Positions 32,016 through 43,819 of a stretch of DNA of 64,000 nt are shown here, piece by piece. Both the position numbers and the translations under genes were made by a program. The notes under the pieces were generated by a model. The model did no database searches. It was not told where the DNA came from and worked only from the letters and a program-made list of their open reading frames with translations. The DNA comes from Azolla caroliniana. Lineage: Eukaryota > Polypodiophyta. Location: contig JBHGNT010000015.1 of the NCBI GenBank assembly GCA_043228905.1, positions 15,004,001-15,068,000 of the forward strand, given 5' to 3'. Each line of letters starts with the position of its first letter. Positions within the stretch are counted from its first letter, which is position 1.

Positions 32016-33320
32016 ATGGAAGATTCGTTGGGAAGCATGTTCAAGCTCACCGGCTCCAACTACTCAGTGTGGAAGTCGAAGATGAGGGATATGCTCGTGG
32101 TTAAAGATCTTTGGTTGCCGGTTCAGTTAGGGGACAAAAGATCAGATAAGATCGACACCACAGTGTGGGAGGTAATGCACATGAAGACAACGGCATACAT
32201 CCGGTGTTTCATGGACATGAGCCTGTACAACAACTTCAATGAAGAGAGTAAGGCTCACGAGCTCTAGGAGAAGATCAGCATTATGTTTCAAAACAAAAAT
32301 GTTGTAAATCGGGTTTTGGTATTTTTGGAAGCTAGTGAGGCTCCGGTACCAAGATGGCTCCAGTATGGCAGACCATATGAATGCCTTCTACGGGCTGATT
32401 CACCAGGCAGCATCATTGGAAGTACCTCTCGCTGATGAGGTACTAGCACTACTCCTGCTCGGTTCCCTCCTAGATAGTTGGGAGACATTGGTTGTCACTT
32501 TCGGCAACACTAGGCCGGAAAGGAAGTAGATGTCCCTAGAAAGAGTAAAGTCGAGCTTGCTAGATGAGGAGGCGTGTCGGAAAGACAAGGATACGAGCTC
32601 GGACTCCAAATTGCTCCTTACCGAATCGGAACACGGAAGACAAAGGAACTGGAGTCCCCAGAACCGGGAAAAGTCGGGGACACGATCAAAGTCAAGGAGG
32701 GGCCTACTTGCTTCTATTGCGGCAAGCCAGGACACTTCCAAAAGAACTGTTGGCATTTCCGGAAAGACAAGGAAACTGACAGTACCGATTCGAAGTGGTC
32801 ACCGGACCGGAACAGCAAAGACCGGAGAGGACCGGACCGGAAGGGAATGATGGCAATCACGACAAGTGAAGAGGAATTGATGCTCATCACCGAGGAGAGT
32901 GAATTGAACCTTGCCAGCGACGAGACAACGTGGGTTGTCGATTCCGGAGCGTCGTTCCACCTAACCCTGGACCGGAAATGCTTCTCATCCTACACAGCCG
33001 GTGAGCACGGCTGTGTCCGGATGGGGAATGAAATTACATGCCTAATTGTCGGCATAGGAGACGTGTGGCTGACAACACCAACCGGATGCAAATTGTTGCT
33101 GAAGGATGTCCGACATATTCCGGAGGTTCGATTGAACCTGATATCAGCCGGCCGGCTAGATGATGAAGGCTACACGGGTAGCATCCGGAACGGAGTCATG
33201 AAGTTCTGCAAGGGGAGCTTGATAGTGGCTTGGTCCTGGAAGGTCAACACATTGTACCTGATGAATGCCCGGTTATGCCCAGAAGAAGTGAACATTGCTT
33301 CCGGTGAGCTGTGGCACAAG
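32016..33320 (+). pseudogene. Copia fragment C2: gag and protease, truncated
   Basis: Starts MEDSLGSMFKLTGSNYS. It resembles the C1 gag throughout, with in-frame stops near 32265 and 32527 and shifts near 32290 and 32690. Zinc knuckle CFYCGKPGHFQKNC (about 32708) and intact protease WVVDSGASFHLT (about 32930). It ends abruptly at SGELWHK (about 33317), the start of the pre-integrase domain. Integrase, RT, RNase H and the 3' LTR are absent, and T2 sequence follows directly. Confidence 0.85.
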
Positions 33321-33401
33321 AGAACAATCTTCATCTCAATATCTCTCTTTCGTCATATCAATCTCTTTCAATCTATCTTGAATATTTACTGATACTTGGA
33401 G
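33321..33401 (+). other. T2 leader or LTR remnant
   Basis: A CT-rich stretch like the end of T-family LTRs ('tcttgaatatttact' against 'tcttaaatactttctcg'), fused to the truncated C2. No T2 primer-binding site is recognisable. Confidence 0.4.
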
Positions 33402-34918
33402 ATGGCATCCTCAAGCAATCAAGCGGGAGAGTTTGAAAGGATGATGCTAATCTTCGAACAAATGATGAGATCTCGAGACAACGATGAGAGCATGGAGAAG
33501 GCTGTTGACCGGGTCAATTTGATGGAAGGAACATTACAAAGTTCCTTGATGCATACAAAAGGGAGATGAATCAAAAGGACGTGTCTGAAGCACGTCAAAT
33601 TGCAAGCTTCAAGAGAGTTTTTGCCAACAACATCCAAAGACGTGTCATTGAGCTTCAAGAAGGCAAGACAACGTTGTCAAAGTTTGAAAGATCAATATTA
33701 TCGGAGTTCCCGACAAAAGATTTGTCGAGGATGACTCGACATGTCTTGATGAAGTGGATAGAAAAGAAGAATAAGAGGATGAGCAATTCGAGGGTGTACA
33801 ACAAGTTCGACCAAATGTTTCGTCGTCTCCCCACCATAGACCAAGTGCTGCTTGAGGAGGACAAGACTTTGTATTTCCTAAGAGTTGCGGATATGAAGGA
33901 TAGACGAGAATTGGGGACTCTCCTTGAAGATGATACCCAAGCGAACGGACTTGTGGCAGACTGGATTGCGGTGAAGCGAGCATGCAACAAGCTCGACAAG
34001 CGTTGTCAATGGCTTGATGATATTGACTTGGTAAAGTCAAGCGTAGCAAAATCAAGACCATCTAAAGAAGTCGAGCTGCCTAAAGACCGCATCCTACACG
34101 AAAAGAAGATTGATGATGACTTGAGGACGGCGAAGGCCACTTCAAAGGAGGACAAATGTTTCGGAACACGCGTCGTGTTCAAAACATCGGATGATGAAGG
34201 AGCAAGCCTAATCGAAGCTTGCGTCAATGGTGATAAAGAGTGCGAGGTTAGCATAATTGAGGATCTAGCCGCTAAAGACGACATCGAGGAGGTGACTACA
34301 AGACAACAAGCGTCAACAACGACCATGGCCGGATTTTCTCCGCACTTGTTCCAGAGACTTGGGCAATTGCATCCAAGAACCAACGTGAGACCCAAGAGAC
34401 GGAAGGTGTTGGCGACGAGCCAAAGGTCGAAACGAATACATGCGACGAAGAGAGAAGCATGATCGAAGCTTGCTCGATCAAGAGGGTCAATGGGTATGAG
34501 ACCCATGAGATTGAAGAGATAGCTACGAAAAATGACATCGAGTCAAAGGTGGCTATGGAAGAATTAATGGTAGATGGTCGCATCGAGGATTCCTTCACAC
34601 AAGTTCCCGAGACTTGGGCAGTTGTAGAGAGACAACGTGAGACCCAAGAGATGGAAGGTGGTAGTAAGGGGAAGGACCAAAACGGTGTGCACAACATTGA
34701 GGCGAAGATAGATATGGACAAGTTGATAGTCAATGATGGCAGTGACAAGACTTTCCCCACACTACTTCTAGAGACTTGGGAAGTTGCGTCCGAGAACCAA
34801 GAGAAGACCCAAGAGACGGAAGATGGCAACAAGGGGCAGTTCAAATCTGATGTGAAAGATGACATCAAGACAAAGGTGTCGAAGGCAATTGACCAAAGAC
34901 AAACGAATTGTAAAGAAT
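33402..34918 (+). pseudogene. Gag-like gene of element T2, 5' part
   Basis: ATG at 33402 starts MASSSNQAGEFERMM. After a frameshift near 33515 the motif FDGRNITKFLDAYKREM appears (matching G gag and T3), then LRVADMKDRREL and NGLVADWIAVKRAC. Another shift lies near 34460. The C-terminal part has repeated modules (ETWAVVERQRETQEMEGG at about 34612; ETWEVASENQEKTQETEDG at about 34770). It is interrupted at 34918 by Copia element B with duplicated target CGAAT, and continues in frame at 40302. No enzyme domains. Confidence 0.8.
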
Positions 34919-35377
34919 TAGATATGATTCTTGTGAAGCAGAAGAGATGCGAGTTATGTGTGTATGTGTGAGAGAAGAGAGGAGAGGAGAGAAACACAAG
35001 ATAGATAAGAGACAATATGAAGTACTCAAGAAGAAGAAGAAGATGTATATTAACAAGTAGAATATGAGATACAAAAATAGTGTTACAAGGAGTCACAACC
35101 AACTTAATATGGAGTAGGAGGAGGGTGCTTTATATAGAGTCGCCCTCTCTCTTCATTTACTCACTACAACGTTCACTCTCTACCTAGAGCCTTGAGGAAT
35201 GTGAAATCTTATGGTCATGGGGAATGTGGAACCATTAGTTATGTGTCATAGAATATAAATCTATGACACATAGTTTAATGTGTAGAGAGTAGTGGTGTGA
35301 CTCTTGACCTTTGAGTAATCATAGATTCTCAAAAGGTGTGTTCACACGTTGCTCTATGTTGAGCTTGATTCTCAACA
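34919..35377 (-). repeat. 3' LTR of element B
   Basis: 459 bp, TGTAAAGAATTAG ... TTCTCAACA on the plus strand. It aligns with 39828-40296 with scattered substitutions and small indels. Confidence 0.9.
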
Positions 35378-35390
35378 TGTCCCCTCAAGC

Positions 35391-35996
35391 TCAACTCGGG
35401 TCAGCTTCTTTCGGTTGATGTCCGCTTCGGCTGGTATCCGGTTCAGACGATCTTCGTTGTCTGTTTCGGCTCGTACCTGGTTCGGTCGGTATCCGATTCT
35501 CCCTTGTACTCCCCCTCAAGCTTGGAAAATCAGGGATCATCAATCCAAGTTCTGACATGAATTGCCTAAGCTTGTCGGCTCCTAGGGCTTTCGTGAAGAT
35601 GTCGGTCATTTGAAGATTTGTGTTGATGTGTAGAAGGTCGACATCTCTGGCCTGAACACGCTCTCGAATGAAGTGATAGTGCACTTCGATATGCTTTGTG
35701 TGTCCGTGGAACACCGGGTTCTGAGCCAAATAAATATAGCTCATGTTGTCACAGTAAAGGGGAGTCGGATCCTTGATGGGAATGCCCAGATCCTTCAAAA
35801 TCATCTTAAGCCATACGACTTCAAATGCAGCTACAGCTACGCCCCTCTATTCCGCCTCCGTACTCGAAAGAGCGACAGTAGACTGCTTCTTGCTACTCCA
35901 CGAAATCGCTCTGCTGCCGAGGGAGAAGACGAATCCAGAGGTCGATCGTCGATCGGCTTTGTAGCCAGCCCAATCTGTGTCCGTGTATCCTTCGAG
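35391..35996 (-). pseudogene. Element B RNase H and 3' end
   Basis: Broken frames. An open segment at 35391-35804 holds the end of RNase H (NPVFHGHTKHIEVHYHFIRE), TDIFTKALGADKLRQF, and then an Arg/Ser-rich tail. Upstream, stops and shifts occur around 35805-35995. Confidence 0.75.
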
Positions 35997-37387
35997 TCAT
36001 ATTGGTGTGGCCGATTTGTAGAGAATGTCGTAATCCATTGTTCCGCTCACATATCGTAATACTCGCTTAGCGCAATCGAAAAGGATATCTCGCGGAGTTT
36101 GCATGAATTGGCTAAGGAGTCCGACCGGATAGCTAAGGTCGGGTCGTGTGATCGTGAGATAGATGAGACTCCCGATCAGTTGTCGATATTGAGTTGGATC
36201 GCACTCGTTCGTGCCGGAGTCGGCATCTTGTTTGAGGTTTCTATCGAGAGGCATAGCAATCGATTTGCACTCCGTCATCCCGAACTTGTATAACAAGTTG
36301 AGAATGTAGTGTCGTTGAGAGATCCTAATGCTAGCCGGATTCCGAATCACCTCGATGCCTAGGAAGTAGTGTAGGTCCTTCATGTCCGTCATCTCGAATT
36401 TGTTGGAGAGGAGGGACTTCACCTTGTTGATGTCGACTAAATTCTCACCTCCAATAACAAGATCATCCACGTATAGAATGATGACAATTGGGCTTTTAGA
36501 CTCGTTTCGTAGATAGAGGGAGTTGTCAGATTTTGACATTCTAAAGCCGATTTGATGAAGATATTGCGTAATCTTCGAATGCCAAGGACGTGGTGCTTGC
36601 TTGAGGCCGTAGAGAGGCTTCTTGAAACGACATACAACTTTCGGATGGATGTTGGATTCAAAGCCAGGTGGTTGAACCATGTACACCTCCTCTTCCAATT
36701 CACCTTGAAGAAAGGCGTTCTTTACATCCATTTGGTGGAGGTGCCACCCTTTCGCCGTTGCAAGTGCGATCACAATCCGCACAGTCGTCAGGTTTGCCAC
36801 CGGGGCAAAGGTCTCTTCATAGTCAACTCCATGTGTTTGTGCGTATCCTTTCGCTACGAGTCGATCTTTGTAGCGATTGACGGAGCCATCGGGATTATAC
36901 TTCACCTTGTAGATCCATCTGCAGCCTATCGCCTTCTTGTGCAGTGAGTGGGGATATCCCATGTGTCGTTCTTGCGTAGTGCACGCATCTCCTTGTTCAT
37001 TGCTTCGATCCATGGCGGGTCCTTTGCGGCTTCGAAAAAGGTGTTCGGCTCCCGTACTGTTGTGACCTTCATCATAAAGGCGTAATGGTAGGTCATATAC
37101 TCATCGTAGCCGAAGTGGCTTACGGGGTTCTTTTCACGGGTGGATCGGCGTAGCTTCTCGTTTGTGAATTCTAAGGCTTTCTTCACTCCATTTGTCCGGA
37201 TGTCAAGGCCTTCGAACTCACTATCGAGGGAGTGAGTCGATTCGTTGCCATCGAAATGAGCATCTTCATACTCTAGCATTTTGGCCTTCCCTTTGTCCAA
37301 CTTCGGACTTGGTCGAGATGTGCTTTGATCACTCAAAGGCTCTTGTGGTCCGCTCAGTCGGGTCGTGATCAGACTTTCTTCGAACAT
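35997..37387 (-). pseudogene. Element B linker and reverse transcriptase
   Basis: Charged linker (36926-37387), a frameshift near 36950-37000, then a long open RT frame (35997-37013). This carries KAIGCRWIYKVKYNPDGS, DYEETFAPVANLTT, LYGLKQAPRPW and the intact active site ILYVDDLVI (about 36460). It reaches the RNase H connection (LSYPVGLLSQFM). This is the best preserved part of element B. Confidence 0.88.
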
Positions 37388-37522
37388 ACGCGTAAGGCGA
37401 TCTTCATCCTCTATCTCTTGTTCGGCGGATTCTGGGTTGAGCGGAATCAGAGTCGAAGTTGTCTCTGGTGCGTACCACGATGCGGACTCGTCAAATACGA
37501 CGTCTCGACTTACTCTAGATTT

Positions 37523-38668
37523 TCAAGTTGAGGGGTTGTAGCATTTGTACCCCTTTTGCTGCAGTGAGTATCCTACGAGGATACATTTCTCCAACTTCGG
37601 GTCAAGCTTTTGACGCTTCTCGTCGGGGATGTGAATGTATGCAAAGGAGCCGAATATCCAAAAATGCGATAGGTCCAGCTTCTTTCCGAAGAACTTCTCG
37701 TGCGGAGTAAGTTTGTGCACACCCTATGTCATACACCAATTCATGAGATAGACAGTCGTGTTAGCTGCTTCCGCCCAATACAATTTCGGCATGTGCTTTT
37801 CATTAAGCATAGCCCATGCCACTTCGAGGATGTGCCGATTCTTGCGTTCGGACACTCTGTTTTGTTGTGGCGTATGTCAACACGAAAACTCTCGCCGTAT
37901 TCCTTCTTTCCGTAGAAACGCCGAAAATTCGTCGGAGAAGTACTCCTTGCCTCCATTCGACCGAAGAACGTAATGTCAGCCCGTGACTTTCTCCACTTCA
38001 TTCTTAAATTTTTGGAAGTGTCCGGACACTTCTCTCTTTTGTCGCATTGGGTAGATCCAAGTGTGCTTAGAGAAGTCGTTGATGAAGGTCACGTAGTATC
38101 GGCATCCGCCGAATGTCGCCGTTTGAGCCGGACCCCATACATCGGAATGAATTACGTCGAGTACGCCTTTGCTCATGTTCCGCTCCTTCGGAAATGGGTG
38201 CCTATGTTGCTTGCCGAATTGGCAAGCAGCACACACGCCTTCAATCTCTTTCTCCTTGAATGTCGGGAGCCCAATGACGACTCCTTTCGATTGCATTGCC
38301 TTGAGCTTTTGGAGGTTGATATGGCCAATTCGCTTGTGCCATAACTCTATGTCAAAATTGGCTTTCATGCCCTTTGCGAACATGGCCAATTTCATCTTGT
38401 GTGAGTCGAGAATGAACATTCGGCCCTCTCTTCGTCCGCGTGCGATGAGTCGGCCCTCTTTTTCGATGAAGCAACCGCCTTGATTAAATCGTACTTGCAT
38501 TCCTTGCTCTACAATTTGGCCGACCAAATTCTTCGTGATAGTTGGTACATGCAAGACATTTTTAATATAATTTTTCTTACCTTCTTCTCTGAACGGAACA
38601 TTGCCGATGTGCCGAATCAGGTGCATAGTATCATCTCCGGTTTCGACATAGACGGGTCGGTCTGGCTC
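37523..38668 (-). pseudogene. Element B pre-integrase and integrase
   Basis: The minus strand gives ELWHKRIGHINLQKL (about 38340), the zinc-domain end CAACQFGKQH, and the core VLDVIHSDVWGPAQ and VTFINDFSKHTWIYP (about 38060-38160). Stops lie near 37975, 37885 and 37727. The C-terminal motif FWIFGSFAYIHIP (about 37650) is open. Confidence 0.85.
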
Positions 38669-39655
38669 TCAAAGTTCTCGGAACCATTCTTGATGTGACA
38701 TCATATGGTTTGAGGCACTGGAATCGACGAACCATACGTCTTCGGGACCGGAGGCCTTAGTAGAAGTAGAGGCCGACATAGAATTCACTCTATGTCTCAT
38801 CACGAACATTCCGCCGCAATCGTCATAGTCGAAGTTGATGGCGTAGTTGGTGAGTTGTCGGCTAGTGGAAGCCGACTCGCGTATCTTCTTACGACATTCT
38901 TCTTCGTGGTGGCTGACATTCCCGCAATATCCACATTCAATTGAGGTTTGTCGGCTCGGACTAGAATGGTGCCTCCCCCTTCTTCCGAAGGTTCCCCGAT
39001 GGCCTCCATCTTGTTGGCCGCATCCTCTTCCTCCGTCCAAGTGCGTGTAGAGCATTTGGCCTTCCGAGCCATTACTCCTTGTTCGAACATGGTTTTCTTC
39101 GACCAACAACATGGATTGAAGATCGAAGAAGGAGGGCGGATTCTCCCGTGCTAGTACGGTTGTCCGCATCGCGCCGAATCGTGGTGCAAGGACGCTGAGG
39201 CATATTTGCACCATCTCATCATCCTCCACGTTTACGCTTATCAAGCCGAGCGAGTCGCAAAGCTCCTTGATCTTCAAAGTGTAGCTTGTGACGGACATAT
39301 CCCTTTCTTGGATATTATTCAACTCTTGGCGGAGTTGAAGCTTCCTCGCGGTCATGTTGGCGGCGAAAATCTTTCGTAGATTCTCCCACGCTTCCTTTGG
39401 CGTCTTGGCTTCTCGAATGTACCCGAGCATGTGGTCATGAACACATGTCGCCAAACAATACATCACTCGGCTTGCCACTTGCTCCCACGTTGCATAGTCG
39501 GCGTCTTCCGGGTTGGGCTGATTTTCTTGTGCTCCTTTGATGTAGCTCCAATAGCCTTGGCCGATAAGGTATTGGTGCATCTTGTAATCCCAAGATGCAA
39601 AGTTGTTGCGGTCCAACTTCTCATTAGGGAGAGCGCTCCCCTTTTGAGTATTCAT
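38669..39655 (-). pseudogene. Element B gag with start of protease
   Basis: A single open frame of 328 codons from ATG 39655. Gag core with LRQELNNIQERDMSV, zinc knuckle CGYCGNVSHHEEEC, then the protease site FVDSSASNHMM. Compared with element A (VDSGASNHM) the catalytic glycine is Ser, which should inactivate the protease. The frame ends at 38669 with a stop in the protease region. Confidence 0.88.
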
Positions 39656-39815
39656 TGTCGATGTAGATTTCTTCCTTCTTTTCTTTTCCTTCTCTCTGAA
39701 ACACGAGCTATATAATCACAGTACGATAGCGATGAACCGGTTCTTCTTGAACATTGGCGTAGAGCACAACACACGATCATGATGAGGTGAGTGGGCTAGA
39801 TCGAGCTACCAAATC

Positions 39816-39827
39816 GTTCTGATACCA
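39816..39827 (-). other. Primer-binding site of element B
   Basis: The minus strand reads TGGTATCAGAAC, one change from the initiator tRNA-Met site, directly next to the 5' LTR. Confidence 0.8.
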
Positions 39828-40296
39828 TGTAGAGAATCGGATATGATTCTTGTGAAGCGGAAGATATGTGAGTTATGTGTGTATGTGTGAGAGGAGAGTG
39901 GAGAGGAGAGAAACACAACATAGATAAGAGACAGTATGAAGTACTTAAGAAGAAGAAGGAGATGTATATTAACAAGTAGAATATGAGATACAAAAATAGT
40001 GTTACAAGGAGTCACAACCGACTTAATATGGAGTAGGAGGAGGGTGCTTTATATAGAGTCACGCTCTCTCTTCATTTACTCACTACAATGTTCACTCTCT
40101 CACTAGAGCCTTGAGGAATGTGAAGTCTTACGGTCATGGGGAATGTGGAACCATTAGTTATGTGTCATAGAATATGAATCTATGACACATAGTCTAATGT
40201 GTAGAGAGTGGTGATGTGACTCTTGACCTTTGAGTAATCATAGATTCTCAAAAGGTATGTTCACACGTTGCTCTATGTTGAGCTTGATTCTCAACA
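39828..40296 (-). repeat. 5' LTR of element B
   Basis: 469 bp, TGTAGAGAATCGG ... TTCTCAACA on the plus strand. Confidence 0.9.
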
Positions 40297-40301
40297 CGAA
40301 T

Positions 40302-41036
40302 TCCTTCGCACATGTTCTAGAGACTTGGGCAGTTGTGGTTCAAAGCCAACGTGAGACCCAAGATACAGAAGATGATGGCGGGGAAGCGGCGGTCCAAGCT
40401 GTTGCAAATAACGATGTTCGGGAGTGGCCAACAAATACATATGGATCTCTCCACAGTCGTTTTGGAGACTTGGGCATTAACCGATGTAAGACCCGAGAGA
40501 AGGACAGTGAAGACGAAGAAGCAAGGGTTTAAGTTGATGTGTGGGAGGAAGAGGTCAAGAAAAGCATAGAGACAAAAGCCGATGCATACAACAAAGAGTC
40601 TGAGCAAAGAATGACAAGGGATGACGATGACCAAGCAAGCCATCGGGATCCGAAGAATGTGATCAAAACATCTAGGAAAGACGCTAGTGTGAAGATTGTC
40701 AACTCTAACATGAGATTGTATCATGAAACTGGACAAAGTGAGAAATATAGAGCATGGTCGCGTAAGGATCTCAAAGTGGGCATGCACTTGAAGATACTAC
40801 ATGGGGTAGTCAATGTCATTATTCAGATAAAGGCTTGGGGAGAAGGACATAAAACAAAAATTTGCGATGGGTCGAAGTGCATTGAGCTAGGAGACGATCA
40901 GGACAAAAGTGGAACATGCATAAAGCCTAAACAATTATATTTGGAAAGAGAACAAGGGGTCGTGACAACTAGTCATGGTAAAGCAAAGAAAAAGCGAATG
41001 ATATGGTGGATTGGGTGGCGACAATGGTTCAAGTGA
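40302..41036 (+). pseudogene. Gag-like gene of element T2, 3' part
   Basis: Continues the T2 frame after element B: LETWAVVVQSQRETQDTED is another copy of the repeated module. Shifts and stops occur near 40380-40540. The final open segment (40539-41036) ends with KKRMIWWIGWRQWFK, which closely matches a segment after the T3 gene (MIWWIGWQRQF, about 61130). A polypurine tract 'ggtgggggtgga' precedes the LTR at 41147. Confidence 0.75.
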
Positions 41037-41146
41037 AAGAAATGAACATGCTCAAAATGGAGGAATCGTACTGATCACCATAGCCGAAATCTCACACTCT
41101 TTCTTCTTGGCATGTACCAGTGGACGTGTAGTTTGGTGGGGGTGGA

Positions 41147-42178
41147 TGTTGTAAAGATTTTTGCCAACGGTGTGAAAATTGAATGGAATGTACAAAATCG
41201 AGTGTGGTTCTTCACACACAATATAAAAAAATAATAGTGAAGAAACTATTTTATACTAGTTAATATCTTGGTACAAAAAGATAGAGGTCCTCAAGAGCTT
41301 CCGAATGTACTTTACTACATTTGAAACGGACAACTAAATGGCAAGTTATGTGAATGTAAAGTTTGAGAAGAAGAAGAGAAAAACAAAATTGTGAGATATC
41401 CCACATAGATAGGACAACATCGGGATTCAAGGTTATATAAGTAGAGCCATATATCTTATATTTCATGTATGTGCTAAGATCACAAAAGGGTTAGGTTGTA
41501 TAACTTAGATGAATGAATGCGGCCAAGTTATTCAAATAGTGTTGTGGACGGAGCCATTGAGACGACAATGGACAGGATAGACGGATCGGTTAGTTGATCG
41601 CGGTGCATGGTGTTTTGAAGATTTTCGGTGTAAATACAAGACCAAAAGCCTAGTATTATTTTGTGTTTTAATAAGGGATGTGAGCAAGGCTTTGAACCTT
41701 GCACCTCCAAGATAGGAGATAATGAACTTACCACTAAGCCAAGTCATGTGTTTAGAAATATTTTTACTATCATTATAGTTTCACATGTAAATTCTCATAC
41801 ATGAGAGCTTGAATGAGTGACATGGTTATCATGTAATACATGAGCGCCAAATGGAAAAGATGCATCTCATGCATGTCTTGCACCCTCACAAGCATCATAT
41901 GTCTGGGGGCATCTATTAAACAGTGGATGGAGAGGAAAAACGGGCTATGTATTAATCAGGAAATTAAGAGGAAGAAAATTCGTTATCCCATTTTTGTGAT
42001 GTATTAATCTTTTCTCTCAAATCTAAAGTCAAGCGTTCTATCTTATCTCAATCTCTCTCTCTTTAAATCTATCTTAAATACTTTCTCGCTAAAGCTAGTG
42101 CAAACTTCAAATCCTTCCAGTCCAGAACCCTGGCGGTTCCGCCTCACGATCCACACGTAGTGACGGATCTTCATGACA
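41147..42178 (+). repeat. 3' LTR of element T2
   Basis: About 1.03 kb, TGTTGTAAAGATTTTTGCC ... TTCATGACA. It contains 'tatcccacatagatagga', a probable TATA-like 'gttatataag' and an antisense tRNA-like segment (about 41690-41745). The right flank is Ty3 gag sequence (acgtg). Confidence 0.75.
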
Positions 42179-42937
42179 ACGTGGTTGGGAGTCGGATAAC
42201 GTACAAGATTCGATGCATTGGGCAATGAGGATGGCGTCGTTGAATGTCTTGGGACCCTAGTCCCAAGCGCAACGAGTGATGTCATTGCACAAATGGGGCC
42301 ATAAGAAGAAAAGCTTCACATGCTCGGGCATGGTAGGGTTGGTGCGAACGAGGAGTTGATTGAGATGAACGTCAAACACCAAATTGGCCCATGGGTTCGT
42401 GTGCTTGATTTGCAATGTTTCAAGTTGTTGCAACGCCATTTGGGCTGAATTTTGATGGGCGAAGTTTTGCACGAGGAGATCCCAAAGGATCACCCAGTTC
42501 TTTGTCACTTCGCTTGATTGTTGTATGTACCAAGTGGCAGCAACATTTTCGAGCAGGGTACAAACTTCCAAAGCTTTGCGCTCGTTAGAACATCGATGGT
42601 AACTGGAGATAATCTCAAAGTGATCCAACCAGGCTAAGACATCCTCAGAAGGCAAGCCGGAGAAGGACTTCGGGCCGACCTTGGAATCGGGCCGATCTTG
42701 AACACGATCGTTGTTAGCAGAGAGGAAGGAGAGAATTGCTTGATTCATGTGGCTGATTTGAAGCATGGAGTTGGAGAGGACTTGTAGGAGGTGCTCTATT
42801 TGGAAAGGGAGTGGGCATTCATAAGGTTGCGGGAAGTCAGGCTGCATAGGGGTATCGGCTTCAGAGGTGACAAGAGGGAATTGGGATGTCATGAACGAGG
42901 TGGTAGTGGCTAAAATTTTAGTTTGCTTCTCCACCAA
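42179..42937 (-). pseudogene. Ty3-type gag fragment F
   Basis: Minus-strand open frame of 226 codons (42257-42937), continuing degraded to 42179. It has the retrotransposon gag pattern PKSFSGLPSEDVLAWLDHFE, then TLLENVAATWY and a W-L-Q-F pattern. There is no zinc knuckle before the T2 LTR cuts it. The start ATG at 42937 is plausible. No pol on the far side within the window. Confidence 0.75.
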
Positions 42938-43370
42938 TTATGCGAAATGCACATAAAAGGAATCTAAACCAGCTTGCTTAACTTCTTACTTATCGTTCAA
43001 TTTATAGAAGGTACAAAGGTACCCATTTTGGGTTGGCCTAACTACATTCGTGGTAAAAGGGTGTGCTAAAAGAGTGGTGTGTTAAAATGCATGCACTTGC
43101 ATGAAAGGGACACCACAATATTAACAAGGAGTAAGAAAAATACACTAGTAAGTTAGAAACCAACCAAATACAAAGGAAGGAAGGAGGTGCTTCTTGGTCA
43201 CTATTTGATACAGAAATATTAAATAATTAGAGCCTGTGAATCTAGGGCTTGGACGGCCCTAAATTCGTCTTGGGAATCCTAGACGATCAGGGCCATCCAC
43301 TATTGTTTATCTAAAGGAAAAGGAAAAGGAAAAAGAAAGAAAATAAAAATAAATAAATAAATAATAGGAG
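42938..43370. other. No gene seen; probable leader of gag fragment F
   Basis: AT-rich DNA upstream of gag F on the minus strand, with poly-A stretches near 43310-43360. No LTR end could be fixed. Confidence 0.3.
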
Positions 43371-43721
43371 AGCTCTTTTGGGGGGGGATTTTTTAATGTG
43401 CCTCCTCTTTGTCCTTGTGTTTCTCTGTGTGCTCCATCTCTGTCTCTATGTGATCCCTCTTTGTCCTTGTGTTTCTCTGTGTGCTCCATCTCTGTCTCTA
43501 TGTGATCCCTCTTTGTCCTTGCGTTTCTCTTTTTTTTCTCGTAAGTACCTTACCCTAGTGGTAAGTTGTTAACTATACAAGCACTGCATCTTAGGTTCGA
43601 AACCCAATCTCCTCACCTCTTTATTATATACTTATATACTCTTAATTCACTAAACACCACTGTGGAATGTAGGGGTTGAACCCATGACCGCCTGGTCTCC
43701 ATTGGGCAACCTTACCAACTA

Positions 43722-43759
<38 letters not shown>

Positions 43760-43819
43760 AGTAGATTCAACCTACGTCTCTCTCTCTCTCAGTAGATTCA
43801 ACCTACGTCTCAAGTGAGC
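43371..43819. repeat. Simple repeats and tRNA-derived SINE-like pieces
   Basis: A 52-bp direct repeat ('ctttgtccttgtgtttctctgtg...') is present about 2.5 times (43407-43530). A SINE-like head with B-box-like 'ggttcgaaaccc' lies at about 43548-43620. A minus-strand tRNA-like segment ('gggttgaacccatgac') follows at 43672-43725, then (CT)n tracts (43725-43760). No protein gene. Confidence 0.5.

Larger units (their letters stand above)
34919..40296 (-). mobile_element. Copia element B (complete, decayed)
   Basis: 5.4 kb minus-strand element with target duplication CGAAT (34914-34918 and 40297-40301), inserted in the T2 gag-like gene. LTRs of 459 and 469 bp (34919-35377, 39828-40296); primer-binding site at 39816-39827; polypurine tract next to the left LTR ('tgtcccctcaagctc', minus strand purine-rich). 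Its proteins are clearly related to those of element A, but its LTRs are not the same. Several stops and shifts. Confidence 0.93.
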
